Origin: Mycolicibacterium sp. MU0050
GTDB taxonomy: Bacteria; Actinomycetota; Actinomycetes; Mycobacteriales; Mycobacteriaceae
Assembly: GCF_963378085.1 (NCBI RefSeq)
Contig: NZ_OY726395.1
Span: forward strand, 124,001-188,000
Length of the DNA: 64,000 bases
Direction: 5' to 3'
The translations under genes were made by a program, and so were the position numbers. This document shows, piece by piece, positions 27,059 to 38,100 of the stretch. The first letter of the stretch is position 1. The number at the start of each line of letters is the position of its first letter. Under the pieces are notes generated by a model. The model searched no databases. It saw only the letters and a list, made by a program, of their open reading frames with translations, and was not told the origin of the DNA.

Positions 27059-27933
27059 GGTTCGTCGAAGCTCGGCTCGTCGTCCGAGTCGACTATTGGT
27101 CCCGGGTCCCAGGCGTCACCATCATCTGACGGTTCGGGGAACGCCGGTGCTTCCGGTGTGGGCGCATCATCCGGAAAACCCTCGTCCGGGTCGGTATCGG
27201 GCGTGGGCGTGTCATTGGCGGGCTCGTCGTCGGGACCAGCGGTGTCGACGCCGCTGTCTGGGTCGGCTGCCCCGTGGTTGGGGTTGGTGCAGATGGTGCC
27301 TTCGCAGACGACGTAACCGGGACTGCCATCCGGGTTCTTGATGGCATCGGGGGCAACATAGCTGCCCACCGGGCAGCCGGGATCTTGGTTGCGGGCGCAG
27401 TACTCCTGGGTGCGGTTGTTACCGGTGGACCCATCGGCGCCCATCGGTCCGCCGTCGATCGGGTTACCGTTGGCATCCCAGAAGCCCCCCGAGTTTGCTG
27501 CCCCGTGGTTGGGGTTGGTGCAGATGGTGCCTTCGCAGACGACGTAGGTGGAGCTGCCATCCGGGTTCTTGATGGCATCGGGGGCAACATAGCTGCCCAC
27601 CGGGCAGCCGGGATCTTGGTTGCGGGCGCAGTACTCCTGGGTTAGGTCGTTGCCGGTGGACCCGTTAGCTCCCATCGGCCCGCCATTGACGGGTTTGCCG
27701 TTGGCATCCCAGTAACCGTCGGAGGGCGCGAGGTGGACGTTCGTGCCGTGGAAACTGCCCGTTGCGCACTTCGGGTCGCGATTCTGCGCGCAGTACTGCG
27801 CATTGGCGGTCAGCTTCGGCACCGCGCCCGGTTTGGCCGAATCATGCGGACCTCCGGCTGGGGATCCGGAGCCGCATGCCGACATCAACACCAGCGCTGC
27901 GAATCCGAGGGGGACCGTTACGAGTCTGTGCAT
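27055..27933 (-). CDS. Lipoprotein with 77-residue Cys-containing repeats
   Basis: A 292-residue predicted lipoprotein (lipobox-like LMSAC after a short signal). It contains two full and one degenerate copy of a roughly 77-residue unit: YC..NQDPGCPVGSY, then VVCEGTICTNPNHGAA, then FWDANGNPIDGGPMGADGSTG. Each full unit has four cysteines. The last 60 residues are acidic and Pro-rich (DDEPANDTPTPDTDPDEG). The two full copies are nearly identical at DNA level (231-bp period). I chose ATG 27933, with AGAGAGG 6 bases upstream; GTG 27936 is adjacent. It precedes the serine protease with a 4-bp overlap. I do not recognise the family. Confidence 0.8.
   Translation of the reverse strand: MHRLVTVPLGFAALVLMSACGSGSPAGGPHDSAKPGAVPKLTANAQYCAQNRDPKCATGSFHGTNVHLAPSDGYWDANGKPVNGGPMGANGSTGNDLTQEYCARNQDPGCPVGSYVAPDAIKNPDGSSTYVVCEGTICTNPNHGAANSGGFWDANGNPIDGGPMGADGSTGNNRTQEYCARNQDPGCPVGSYVAPDAIKNPDGSPGYVVCEGTICTNPNHGAADPDSGVDTAGPDDEPANDTPTPDTDPDEGFPDDAPTPEAPAFPEPSDDGDAWDPGPIVDSDDEPSFDEP
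27266..27727 (-). repeat. Two 231-bp tandem repeats inside the lipoprotein gene
   Basis: Copies at 27266-27496 and 27497-27727 have exactly the same length. About 145 bases at the start of each copy on the plus strand are identical apart from one short patch, and divergence increases towards the end. The pattern shows an internal duplication that preserved the frame (77 codons). A third, much more diverged copy lies at the N-terminal side in the protein. Confidence 0.9.
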
Positions 27934-28037
27934 CACTTGCCTCTCTGAATCCAGGCCGTGGTGCGGTGCGAATGTCGCTGCGCTGTCCGCACTTCGAACG
28001 GCCTCAGCCGGCCCGGGAAATCAAGCGGTCGGACCGA

Positions 28038-28304
28038 TCATTCCTCGTGGGTCGGCTGGTCGGTGTTGTGCAGATACCACAGTCCATCGTCGTGCTGGAG
28101 ACAGTACCAGTACCGGTAGAAGTTGTCGTCGCCCACGTTGTCCAAGTGCATGTCCGGACCGTCTGAGATGCACGCCGACTCGGTCGGCCAACTCCACGGG
28201 ATTCCGGTTTCGCCGTCATAGACGACCACGTCGTCGGCGAGAGCGACACCCGCGGTACCCAGCATCAGGCCGGCGCTCGCCAACCCCGCGATCAACATTC
28301 TCAT
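28038..28304 (-). CDS. Small secreted protein, unknown function
   Basis: An 88-residue protein with a clear signal peptide: MRMLIAGLASAGLMLGTAGVALA, cut after ALA. The mature part of about 65 residues is acidic and rich in aromatics (DGETGIPWSWP, NFYRYWYCLQHDDGLWYLHN) with two cysteines that could pair. I chose ATG 28304 because a good GGAAGGCAGGA region precedes it and the signal peptide starts there; the frame opens at 28328. It sits in the same direction upstream of the lipoprotein/protease pair but with 101 bases between, so cotranscription is possible. The family is not recognised. Confidence 0.7.
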   Translation of the reverse strand: MRMLIAGLASAGLMLGTAGVALADDVVVYDGETGIPWSWPTESACISDGPDMHLDNVGDDNFYRYWYCLQHDDGLWYLHNTDQPTHEE

Positions 28305-28521
28305 TATCCCTGCCTTCCCGACAGCCAAGATTGCCCTTTGGGCGGATGACCAGAGGTGTACGCGACACCGTATGCGGAACCGGACACACTGAGCTTTCAG
28401 AAAACGTCCAGCCTTTTGAGAAACGAACCGGTCGGACTCGAATGCACCTTAAAGGCAAGTCGCGCATCAGCTAGGCGGAGCGACACCGCCGCGAGGGCTG
28501 ACGGTCGGGAACTGCCGGGCT

Positions 28522-31500
28522 CTACGGCTTGATGCGGATCTCGCCCGGTTTCCACAGCCCGGAACGTGTCGCGCTGCCCAGGTCGATCTCGGCGGGCGTC
28601 GCGTCGACGATGGTCACGAAGCGGCGCAGCGAGCCCCAATCCCGGCCCCAGTCCTGCGACAGGTAGGTAGCCATCACGTGCTGACGCAGCAGCAGGTCGC
28701 TGATGCCCAGCAGGCCGCCGTTGATGCCGTCCTGCCAGGTGTCGGTGTCCAGCCGCTTGGCGTTGTAGTCCGGGGTGATCCGGTAGTTCGGCACCTCGGT
28801 GACGCCGTTGGCGTGCAGCATCGGCTGCTGGCACGGGAAGGCCAGGCCCACGGCCCAGTCCATCAGCACCGGCTGCTCGGAACCGACGTACTCCTGGATG
28901 GAGCGCAGTTCGGGCACCCGCGGGGGCGTGACGGCGATCCAGTCGCCCGGGGTCAACGACGCGTCGTCGGCGACTACCCGGACAAACGTTGCGTCCGACG
29001 GGATCTGGGCGCGCGGGAAGCGCAGGTTGCGCCACGACGGCGCCGGGCCCAGGTCGTAGGGCACCAGCCGGCCCAGCGCCTCGGGGGCGCCGTCGGGTCC
29101 GGGGCGGCCGTACTCGAGTTCGACGGTCTGACCCTCGGTGCGGCCGTTGAAGACGCTGTTGCCGGTGATGGTGCCCGCGGCGGTGATGACCACCAGCGGA
29201 TGGCCGTCGTCCTCGGGCGGCAGCTCGTACCAGGCCGAGGTCAGCGTGCTGGGCTGCTGCGGCCCGGTCACGTAGCTCCCGGCCAGCGGCACCCGCGCGG
29301 GGTCCAGCCCGTAGGGCAGCGGCACGGTGGAACCGTTGATCCCGGGGCGCTCGAGTTCCTCGGGCTGATCCCAGTCGTAGTCCGAGCCGGGAACCACCCG
29401 GTTGAGCCGAATGGCCTCGGCGACAATCTTTTCCGGCACGCCGCCGGCGGTGAAGCCCACCGGCGTCTCGCCGCCCAGCGGCCCCAGGGTGCCGAACGGG
29501 CCACCGACCGGCCGCAGGAATCCGTCGTTGGGATCCGGTTCCACCAGGACGTCGTCGGCCAGCCCGCAGCCGCCGGTGAACGCGCGCAGGTTGGCCCAGG
29601 CGTTGGAGTAGGTCGGGTACTGGCGCACCGCGCCGATCAGCATCGAGGCCACGAAGACCACCACCATGAAGCCCGCTGCGATCGGGATCGGCGCGGCGGT
29701 CACGGCCCGGGCCAGGCGGCCCTCGCCGCGGTCCCGCGGTGCGAAATGCAGCCACGCGGTGTACACCGCCGAGATGACGAACAGCGCGAAAAAGATGGTG
29801 CTGACCGTGATTCCGGCGATGGCCGGCTTGTCGTTGTTGAACGGCACACCGAAGCTCGAGACGTACCACCAGCCGTTGGTCGTCGACCAGCACAGCGCCA
29901 GCACGAACAGCAGCGCGGTGACGAACGCCATCCGGTTACGGGACCACCGCAGCACGGTGCGGGACACAAGCACCGTGGCCAGCGCGGCCACCGCGGCGCC
30001 CACCGCCGCGAACAGCCCGAAGTGGTGCACCCACTTGGTGGGGGTGAACATCAGCACGAACATGGTGGCGAAGATGACACCCATCAGCCGCCAGGCCGGC
30101 CCGCGGGCCACACCGGAGATCCGCTTGCGGCGCAACATGATGAACATGGCGGCGAACAGCGACAGCGCGGTGATCAGGAAGCCGAACCGCCGCGACAGCG
30201 ACCCGTCCACCGTCGGCAGGATCAGGTAGTAGTACCGCAGGTTCTCGGTGTACCACTCCTGGCTGGGGCCGATCGCGGTGCGAATCCGGGTGGCCTCCAA
30301 CACCGTCGCGAACGTCTGGTCGGCGAAGACCACGGTGAGCACCACGGTGCCGGCGGCCAGCAGCGGTAACAGCAGTGGCCAGAGCCCGACGACGCGGCGG
30401 CGCCGCACCAGGATGCGCAGGAGGGGGCGGCCACCGGCGATCAGCGCGGCCACCGCGATCAACCCGGTGGGCTGGATGCCGAGGGTGAAGGCGGCGGTGA
30501 TGATCGCCAGCGCCGCGGGGGTGAGCCGGCCGGAGGTGATCGCGCGTTCGATCAGCACGTAGGTGATCAGGGCGCCGACGGCGATCTGCCCCTCGGGCCG
30601 CAGCCCGTTGTTGAACGGCATCCACGCCCCGAGCAGCACCATGCCCGCCGCCCACAGGGCCGGCCGGCTCGCCACCACCGCCGGCCCGAACCGGGGCAGC
30701 ACCTCGCGGGACAGCAGCAGCCAACACACCAGCGCGGCAACCAGATCCGGTAGCCGCATCCAGATGCTGGCCGTGCTGACGTGGGTCATCAGCGCCAGCA
30801 GGTTGTAGTACCAGCCGAACGGGTCCTCCGGGCTGCCGAACCAGCGGAAGTAGTTCGACATGTAGCCGGCGTGGTCGGCGACCCGGGCCATGCCCAGGAT
30901 GTAGCCGTCGTCCGAGGAGTTGGCGCCGGCGACGTACCAGATCAAAAACGCCGAGATCACCGTCGCGTCCACGGCGGTGAAGGTGCGCCAGCGGCCCGGG
31001 ATCAGCCGCCGCATCCGCCGGCCGTCGACCCGGTCCAGCCGCCACAGCGCCAGCACCGCGATCCCGGTGGCAAGGATCGCCAGCAGCATCGCGGCGAGCT
31101 TCAACGGGGTCGGCGTGCTGGAGAACCGGGTGTCGATGGTCGCCGAGAACGACAGCCCGGGCGGGGCGGGCCCGCTCAGCTCGGTGAACACCCCGACGAT
31201 CGCCGGGCGCAGGTTCGGGTCGGCGAAGCCGGTGCGCTGCGGGCTGCCGTCGCGCTGGCTGAGCCCGACGAACTCGGCGAAGGTGCCGTCCTCCGACGAG
31301 GTGATCTCGATGCGCTCGCAGTCCGGCCCGGCGACCCGCTCCCGCGGCACGCTGGCCACCACCACGTTGCGGTCGGTGATGTCGACGCGCTGGGCGGTCA
31401 CATTGACGAACAGGCCGTTGAGCGCGGCATCCTTACCCTCGGCCGGCGCGGTGCCGAGCACCATCGCCCCGGCCGGGGGCAGGTCGCGGATGACCTGGCA

Positions 31501-31746
31501 GGGAATGGTCGCGGTCAGAGACACCGGCGCCTGCGAGATCAGCGGCGCGGTGACGTTGCCGAACTGGCCGCCCTGGGGCCAGTTCAGCTGCGCGGTGGTC
31601 TGCACCACCGGCAGCAGCGGGGTGGCGACGGCCAGCACGAAGCCGACCAGCCCGGCGATCATCGCGACCCAGCGGGCCACGGCGACGTCCTTGCCGGTGC
31701 CGGGGGCGGCGTCGGCCGGCGGGGGAACGGTCTGCGTGTCGGTCAT
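28522..31746 (-). CDS. embB: Arabinosyltransferase EmbB
   Basis: A 1074-residue GT53 arabinofuranosyltransferase that builds the branched arabinan of arabinogalactan with EmbA, using decaprenylphosphoryl arabinose outside the membrane. Many transmembrane helices are followed by a large C-terminal carbohydrate-binding portion. The catalytic acidic loop [15 protein letters not shown] is present. Met 286 here corresponds by alignment to Met306 of M. tuberculosis EmbB, the main ethambutol-resistance site, and the ILGM context is kept. The start overlaps the embA stop (ATGA). The open frame continues far upstream through embA in another reading, but only the part from ATG 31746 is EmbB-like. It is the last gene of the operon. 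Confidence 0.97.
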   Translation of the reverse strand: MTDTQTVPPPADAAPGTGKDVAVARWVAMIAGLVGFVLAVATPLLPVVQTTAQLNWPQGGQFGNVTAPLISQAPVSLTATIPCQVIRDLPPAGAMVLGTAPAEGKDAALNGLFVNVTAQRVDITDRNVVVASVPRERVAGPDCERIEITSSEDGTFAEFVGLSQRDGSPQRTGFADPNLRPAIVGVFTELSGPAPPGLSFSATIDTRFSSTPTPLKLAAMLLAILATGIAVLALWRLDRVDGRRMRRLIPGRWRTFTAVDATVISAFLIWYVAGANSSDDGYILGMARVADHAGYMSNYFRWFGSPEDPFGWYYNLLALMTHVSTASIWMRLPDLVAALVCWLLLSREVLPRFGPAVVASRPALWAAGMVLLGAWMPFNNGLRPEGQIAVGALITYVLIERAITSGRLTPAALAIITAAFTLGIQPTGLIAVAALIAGGRPLLRILVRRRRVVGLWPLLLPLLAAGTVVLTVVFADQTFATVLEATRIRTAIGPSQEWYTENLRYYYLILPTVDGSLSRRFGFLITALSLFAAMFIMLRRKRISGVARGPAWRLMGVIFATMFVLMFTPTKWVHHFGLFAAVGAAVAALATVLVSRTVLRWSRNRMAFVTALLFVLALCWSTTNGWWYVSSFGVPFNNDKPAIAGITVSTIFFALFVISAVYTAWLHFAPRDRGEGRLARAVTAAPIPIAAGFMVVVFVASMLIGAVRQYPTYSNAWANLRAFTGGCGLADDVLVEPDPNDGFLRPVGGPFGTLGPLGGETPVGFTAGGVPEKIVAEAIRLNRVVPGSDYDWDQPEELERPGINGSTVPLPYGLDPARVPLAGSYVTGPQQPSTLTSAWYELPPEDDGHPLVVITAAGTITGNSVFNGRTEGQTVELEYGRPGPDGAPEALGRLVPYDLGPAPSWRNLRFPRAQIPSDATFVRVVADDASLTPGDWIAVTPPRVPELRSIQEYVGSEQPVLMDWAVGLAFPCQQPMLHANGVTEVPNYRITPDYNAKRLDTDTWQDGINGGLLGISDLLLRQHVMATYLSQDWGRDWGSLRRFVTIVDATPAEIDLGSATRSGLWKPGEIRIKP

Positions 31747-34700
31747 GGGAGTGCCCTGATCGGTCCGGTGCGGTGCCAGCCGGACACCTGCTGGGTTGCG
31801 GTGTCGATGACGGCGTCGGGTGCCTCGTCGGCGGGGACGACGCGGAGGTAGCGCTCGATGGAACCCCAGTCGCGGTACCAGTCGTCGCGCAGATAGGTCG
31901 GGACGGTGGCCGTGCTCAGCAGCGCCTGGATGAACAGGAACGGCCCGCCGTCCTGGGCGGACTGCCACTGGTTCGACGACGTCACCACCTGCTTGAAGTT
32001 GGGCAGGATGCGGTACTCCGGGAGCTCGGCCACGCCGAGGCGCTCGGCGAAGGGACGTTGGCAGGGGAAGTTGGCGGCCGTGGCGATGTCCATCAGCACC
32101 GGCGTGTCCGAGCCGAGGAACTCCTGCGCGGTCTGCAGCACCGGCACCCGTGGCGGGGTGAAGCCGAACCACTGATCCTCGGACAGGTTCGGGTCGTCGG
32201 CGACGATGCGCGCGACGTTGGCCTCCGGCGGCGCCCACGACAGCGGGAAACGCAGATTGCGCCAAGCCTTTTGGGCGACGATGTCGATGGGCTGGACCTC
32301 GTCGAGCTCGGTGTAGCTGCCGTCGGGATGGTGCACGCCCCACTGCAGCTTGAGCGACTGGCCGTAGTTGAATCCGCCCTCTTCGTCGTAGTACCAGATG
32401 GCGCCGGCCGCGGCGACGGTCACCAGCGGGCGGTCCGGGGTCCGGGGCGGCAGCGCGTACCAGGCCGAGGTGGCCGCCGCGGCGGCGCGGTTCTCGCCGT
32501 AGCTGCCCAACACCGGCGTGCGTTGCGGGTCCAGCCCGAACGGCAGGAACACCCGCGAGCCGTTGACGCCGACGGGTCCGTAGCCGCCGCCGGTGCCCGC
32601 GGCGTAGCCGACGCCGACGTTCGGCTTGTTGGGCGAACCGTCGGAGTTCACCAGGCCGGGGTTGGCGGTGACGGGCTCGGCGGGCTCGAGGATCTCGCTG
32701 ATGCCGTTGGGCGTGAAGCCGGTCGGGTCCTCGCCGCCGAGCGGGCCGTACTCGCCGAACTGCTGGCCCGGCACCGGTTCCAGCATGCCCGCGTTGGTGT
32801 CGGCCTCGACCAGCACATCGTCGGCCATGGCGCAGCTGGATCCGGTCAGCGCGGCCAGGTTGGCCTTGCCGGTGGTGTAGACGGGGTAGCGCTGCACGAA
32901 GCCCTTGGCCATGGAGCCCACCTGCAGCAGCACCATCAGCATCGCCACGATCAGCATCGGGGTGGACGCGAGCACCCGGTTGCGGCGGGTGTTGGCCACC
33001 TCGGTGTGCCCGGCGTAGTCGATCCGGAAGTGCAGCCAGCCGGCCAGCAGCGCGCACACGATGGCCAGCACCAGGAACATGGTCGTCACCGGCTGGCCGG
33101 CCAGCACCGGCTGGCGGTCCCACCACGGCACTCCGTAGTTGCCGGTGTAGAACCAGCCGTTGATCCCGGAGGTGGCCCAGGCGACCACGAACAGCAGTGC
33201 GGTCACGTACAGCGCGAGGTTGCGTCGGCTGTGCAGACCCACCCGGGAGAACGCGAACGCGGTGACACCGCCCAGGGCGCCCGCCAGCCCGGCGAACGCG
33301 CCGAACTGCACCGCCCACTTGGTCGGGGTGAACGTCAGCAGCAGCAGGCCCACCGCGGTGGCGCCGATCAACCGCCACACCGGGCCGTTGGCGGCGCCGG
33401 GCACCTTGCCGCGGCGCAGCAACACCGCCAGCACCCCGAACAGGCACAGCAGCATCAGCAGCACCGCGAAGCGCCGGGTCAGCGAGCCGTCGACGCTCTC
33501 CTCCACGGTCAGGAAGTAATAGCGCAGGAAGTCCTGGTACCAGGCGATGGTCGGGCCCACGGTGTACTTGATGCGGGCCGACTCGGCGACGGTGGCCAGG
33601 GTCTGGTCGCGGAACACCACCACGAAGATCAGCGCCAGCGCCGCGCCCAGCGGGGCCAGCTGGGCTGCCAGACCGTCGAGCACGCGGCGCTCCCGGACGA
33701 TCCGGGCCAGCGCGCGGGCACCGACCAGCAGCGGCGCGACGGCGATCAGACCCTGCGGCGCCGTCGTCACGCTGAACACGGCGACGACGATCGCGACCGC
33801 GGCCAGCCACAGCCGGCGGGTGGCGATCGCGTTCTCCACCAGCGCCCAGATGGCCAGCACGCCGAACGCGATCAGCGGCTCGGGCCGCAACCCGTTGTTG
33901 AACGGCAACCAGGCCGCGAGGAACACCGCGGCGGTGGTCCACACCGTCACCCGGTTGACGGCCAGCGCCCGGCCCAGCCGGGGCAGCGCCCACCGGCTGA
34001 GGATCAGCCAGGCCGCGATGCCGGCCAGCGTCGCGGGCATGCGCAGCCACACCCCGTGCGGGCTGATCGCGGCCAGCTGCGCGAGCACCGACTGATACCA
34101 GTCGAAGGGGGCCTCACTGGCCCCGAAGTAGCGGAAGTAGTTGGCGGTGTAGCCGGCCTCGCCGGAGATGCGGGCGATGGTCGCGTTGTAGCCGTCGTCG
34201 GACGACGTCGCGCCGATGACGTGCCACACCGACAACGTGCCGATGACGCCGAGGTCGGCCAGCCAGGTGGCCAGGCCCACCCGGGTGAACCGGCGCCAGG
34301 CGTGCCGCACCGCGTGCGCCGAGCGCCGGTTCAACAGCGCCAGCGCGATGATCGAGGCGATCACGCAGGCCACCCCGAGGACCATCACCGCGAGCTTCAG
34401 GGTGCTCGGCGAGCTGATGAACCGGGTGTCGATGTCCACGACGGCCGATAGCCCCGGCTGCGGCGGCACCTGCAGCTCGGTGAACAGACCGGCGACCTGC
34501 GGCTTCCTTTCGGGGGCCAGGGTTCCCGCGGCGCCGGGCAGGCCGACGAAGTCCGCGCCCACCTCACCGGCGTTGGCCCAGATGTTCAGGGTGCTGCAGG
34601 CGCCGGCGTCCACCTCGGCGCGCGGCGCGGCGGCCGCGACCGAGTCGCGGAACGCCACGAACACGACGTCGCTGTTGGCGCGGACGAACAAGCCGTTGCG

Positions 34701-35042
34701 GCTGGCGTCGATGCCGCGCTCCGGGATGGTGGAGAACACCAGCCCGCCCTCGTCCGGCAGCGTCCCGACGGCCGCGCACGGGATGGACACGTCGAGGGTG
34801 CGGGGCGCGCCGGAGACCAGCGGCGCGGTGACGTCGCTGACGAAGCCGTCCGCACCCGGGGCCTGCGGCCAGGAGATGGTGGCGTTGGTCTGGTTGACCG
34901 GCAACAGCGGAACCAGCCCGCACAGCAGTATCCCGGCGATGCCCGCGACGACGGCGATGAGGCGGGCTGTGTTGTTGGCGCCCGGCCTCTTCCTCGCAGA
35001 AGTACGCTGCTCGTCGAACTGCTCGGGTGGGAGGTCTGGCAC
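31743..35042 (-). CDS. embA: Arabinosyltransferase EmbA
   Basis: A 1099-residue GT53 enzyme that works with EmbB in arabinogalactan arabinan branching. The N-terminal helix and [15 protein letters not shown] match Emb proteins. The acidic loop reads [15 protein letters not shown]. The C-terminal half holds the [16 protein letters not shown] and [14 protein letters not shown] blocks typical of the family's carbohydrate-binding end. The start is GTG 35042; the M. tuberculosis protein has 1094 residues. It follows embC after a 153-bp gap that contains a perfect inverted repeat, and overlaps embB by 4 bp. In M. tuberculosis, mutations in the equivalent gap alter embAB expression, so the gap may matter here too. 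Confidence 0.97.
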   Translation of the reverse strand: MPDLPPEQFDEQRTSARKRPGANNTARLIAVVAGIAGILLCGLVPLLPVNQTNATISWPQAPGADGFVSDVTAPLVSGAPRTLDVSIPCAAVGTLPDEGGLVFSTIPERGIDASRNGLFVRANSDVVFVAFRDSVAAAAPRAEVDAGACSTLNIWANAGEVGADFVGLPGAAGTLAPERKPQVAGLFTELQVPPQPGLSAVVDIDTRFISSPSTLKLAVMVLGVACVIASIIALALLNRRSAHAVRHAWRRFTRVGLATWLADLGVIGTLSVWHVIGATSSDDGYNATIARISGEAGYTANYFRYFGASEAPFDWYQSVLAQLAAISPHGVWLRMPATLAGIAAWLILSRWALPRLGRALAVNRVTVWTTAAVFLAAWLPFNNGLRPEPLIAFGVLAIWALVENAIATRRLWLAAVAIVVAVFSVTTAPQGLIAVAPLLVGARALARIVRERRVLDGLAAQLAPLGAALALIFVVVFRDQTLATVAESARIKYTVGPTIAWYQDFLRYYFLTVEESVDGSLTRRFAVLLMLLCLFGVLAVLLRRGKVPGAANGPVWRLIGATAVGLLLLTFTPTKWAVQFGAFAGLAGALGGVTAFAFSRVGLHSRRNLALYVTALLFVVAWATSGINGWFYTGNYGVPWWDRQPVLAGQPVTTMFLVLAIVCALLAGWLHFRIDYAGHTEVANTRRNRVLASTPMLIVAMLMVLLQVGSMAKGFVQRYPVYTTGKANLAALTGSSCAMADDVLVEADTNAGMLEPVPGQQFGEYGPLGGEDPTGFTPNGISEILEPAEPVTANPGLVNSDGSPNKPNVGVGYAAGTGGGYGPVGVNGSRVFLPFGLDPQRTPVLGSYGENRAAAAATSAWYALPPRTPDRPLVTVAAAGAIWYYDEEGGFNYGQSLKLQWGVHHPDGSYTELDEVQPIDIVAQKAWRNLRFPLSWAPPEANVARIVADDPNLSEDQWFGFTPPRVPVLQTAQEFLGSDTPVLMDIATAANFPCQRPFAERLGVAELPEYRILPNFKQVVTSSNQWQSAQDGGPFLFIQALLSTATVPTYLRDDWYRDWGSIERYLRVVPADEAPDAVIDTATQQVSGWHRTGPIRALP

Positions 35043-35122
35043 GAGGGTCGATGGTATGCGACCGGCCTAGGAGGCTACTAAGGGCCGCGCCGAGCAGGGT
35101 TTTGGTCGGCTGCCGGCGCGCG

Positions 35123-35170
35123 TGTCCACCCAGGTACAGATTCCGGCGAAATTGTGTACCTGGGTGGACA
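35123..35170. promoter_or_regulatory. Perfect 16-bp inverted repeat between embC and embA
   Basis: TGTCCACCCAGGTACA (35123-35138) and its exact complement (35155-35170) are separated by 16 bases. It lies between the embC stop (35196) and the embA GTG (35042), about 80 bases from the start. It could fold into a strong RNA hairpin that attenuates or processes the transcript, or it could bind a dimeric regulator. The loop is large for a simple terminator and no T-tract follows. Confidence 0.7.
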
Positions 35171-35195
35171 TCAGGCGCGGGCAGGCCGCGCCGAG

Positions 35196-38100
35196 TCAGG
35201 ACTGACGCAGCGGCGCGGGGCTCCACAACCCGCTGCGCGTCGCGGTGCCCAGGTCGATCTCGGCGGGCTCGGCGGCCGGATAGAACGGCAGCAACCGCTG
35301 CAGCGAACCCCAGTCGCGGAACCAGTCGTCCTGCAGGTAGGTGGGCACCGTCGAGGCGCGGAACAGCAGTTCGGACAGCCCCAGCGGTCCGCCGCCCAGG
35401 TAGTCCATCACCGGCGAGTTGGCCTCCGCGCCGAAGCGGTCCGGCAGGATGCGCCACTTGGGCACCTCGGTCACGCCGTACTGGTGCCCGAACGGCCGCT
35501 GGCACGGGAAGGCGAGGCCCACCAGCCAGTCCAGGAACACCGGGTCCTCGGAGCCGACGACGTCCTGCAGCGACTCGAGGACCGGGATGCGCGGCGGGGT
35601 CAGCGCGATCCAGTGGGTGGGGGCCAGGTCGTCGTCGGTGGCGACCAGCCGGATCTGGGTGGCCTCGCGCGGGATGGCGGCCAGCGGGGCCCGCAGGTTG
35701 CGCCAGGCCGGCGCGGCGCCGACATCGGCGAAGCCGATCGACCCGCCCGGCTTCCCGTCCGCACCGGCCCACTGCACCAGGACCTCGCCGGAGTCGAAGC
35801 GACCGGCCGCCGAGACCACCAGCAGCGGCCCGGCCTCCTCGCGCGGCGGCAGCTGGTACCACGCCGAACGCAGCACCGCCGGTTGCTGCACGCCGGAGCG
35901 CCAGCTGCCGAGTACCGGGGTGGTCGCCGGGTTGAGACCGAACGGCAGGCGGGCGCGGGACCCGTTGGCGCCGGTGGTGGCGATGGTGCCGCCCTCGGTG
36001 CCGGCTTCGCCGGTGTTGTCCTCGGCGTCGCCGGTGTCGGCGAAGTTGGTGGCCTCCGGGCTGTCGGTGACCGCGTCCGGCGACACGTCCGAGGGAATGC
36101 CGTTGGGGGAGAAGCCGGTTGCGATCACCTGGCCGAGCGCGGCGCCGATCTCGACGCCGGGGGCGGGACTGAGCATGCCGATGTTGGGGTCCTGTTCGAC
36201 CATCACGTCGGTGGCCAGCCCGCAGGTTTTCCCGGTCAGGGCCTGCAGGTTGGACCGGCCCACCGACCACGCCGGGTATTGCGCGGTCATGCCCAGCGTC
36301 AGCGAGACGACCTCGAAGAGCACCAGGAACCACGACGCAATTGCCAACGGGGAGCGCAACAGTCGGCCGAACCGGTTGGACCGCCAGGGGGCGTCGCCGT
36401 TTCCGGGGGAGGTGAACTTGAAGTGGAAGTACGCGGCCAGCAGCAACGCCAGCACGGAGAGCCCCAGCAGGATGGTGGTGAAGCCGAACTTCCACTCCGG
36501 AAACTGGTTCGACCACGGCACCCCGAAGTTCGAGACGTACCACCAGCCGTTGACCGTGGCGAACGACAGGGCCACCACGAACAGCACCACGGCGCCGAAG
36601 ATGGTCCGGTTGCGGCGCGACTTCATCGCGTGCGCGGTGACCGCGACCGCCGCCAGCGCGCCGAGTGACCCGGCCAGCCCGGCGAACACGCCGAAGTGGT
36701 GCGTCCACTTGGTCGGGGTCAGCATCAGCGCCAGGAACGAGACGATGGTGATGCCGATGATGCGCCGGCTCGGGCCCGCGGCGGTGCCGGGAATCCGGCC
36801 CTTGCGCAACGACATCGCCACCGCAACGCCCAGCGCGAGCAGCACCGAGAGCACCGCGAAACGGCGGGCCACCGACCCGTCCGGGCTGGTGGTGAACAGC
36901 CGCGAGTAGCGGATGTGCTCGTCGAACCAGCTCAGGCTCGGCCCGATCGCGGACTTGAAGGTGCTGGCCTGGATTTCGGCGGCGAACGTCTGGTCGCGGA
37001 AGATCAGGATCGCGGTGACGGTGACGGCGGCGGCCAGCGGGGCGAGCAGCGCCAGCCGGCCGAACTGCCGGGTGCGCCGATGCATGATGGTGCGCAGCGG
37101 CCCGATGGCCACCAGCAACGCGCCGATGGAGGCCACGCCGGTGGGACCGGAGAACAACGTCAGCGCACCGATGATGCAGGCGACCGCGACCGGCAGCAGC
37201 CGGCTGGTCGCTACCGCGCGCTCCACCGAGCACCAGGTCAGCAGGATGCCCAGGGCGATGATCGGCTCGGGCCGCAGGCCGTTGTTCAGCGGCAACCACA
37301 CCGCCAGGAACATGCCCGCCGCGGTCCAGCTGGCCGCGGTGCTCTTCTTGACCGCGCTGCCCAGCCGCGGCAGCACCTCGCGGCTGATCACCCACCAGCA
37401 CGCCAGCGCCATCAGCAGGGTCGGCAGCCGCATCCAGACGCTGGCGGTCGACACCTGCGACCACACCGCGAGCAGGTCGTAGTACCAGCCGAACGGCGCC
37501 TCGGGGGTGCCGAACCAGCGGTAGTAGTTGGCCATGTAACCGGCGTCACCCGACACCCGGGCCATGGTCAGGATGTAGCCGTCGTCGGCGGTGTTGGCGC
37601 CGACGAAATGCCACCACACCAGGACGGTGGCGACCAGCGCGTCCAGGCCGGTCATCGACCACCAGCGCGACGGCAGGAAGCGGCGGTGCCGGACGCCGTC
37701 GGCGGTGTCCAGGACGTGCAGCGCGATCAGCGCGGCGATGGTCAGCAGGACGCCGAGGATCATCGCGACGAGCTTCAGCGTGGTCGGCGCGGTGCTGTAG
37801 CGGCTGTCGATGGTGGCCGACAGACTCAGGCCCGGCGGGGCGGGACCTTCCAGGTCGGTGAACACCCCGACGATCTGCGGCCGGAAGTCGTAGCCGCCCC
37901 GTTCCCCGCGCAGCGGCGCGTCGGGGTCGTCCGGTGTCGCGTCGGTGCCGTCGGCCTGGGTGAGGCCGACGAACTCGGCGGTGACCTGGTCGGCGTGCGC
38001 GGTGAACTTCAGTTCCTGGCAGGCCGGGCTGAGCACCGCGCTCATCGGGGCGACGACCACCGGGGTGTTGCGCACCACGACGTTGAGGTTGTTGTTGGCG

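Noticed and set aside
28522..34050. Single 1842-codon frame that would fuse another protein to EmbB
   Set aside because: The first 768 codons read through embA in the wrong frame; EmbB starts at ATG 31746, overlapping the embA stop.
31773..34451. 892-codon plus-strand frame opposite embA
   Set aside because: Shadow of embA; His/Gln/Arg-rich translation with no structure.
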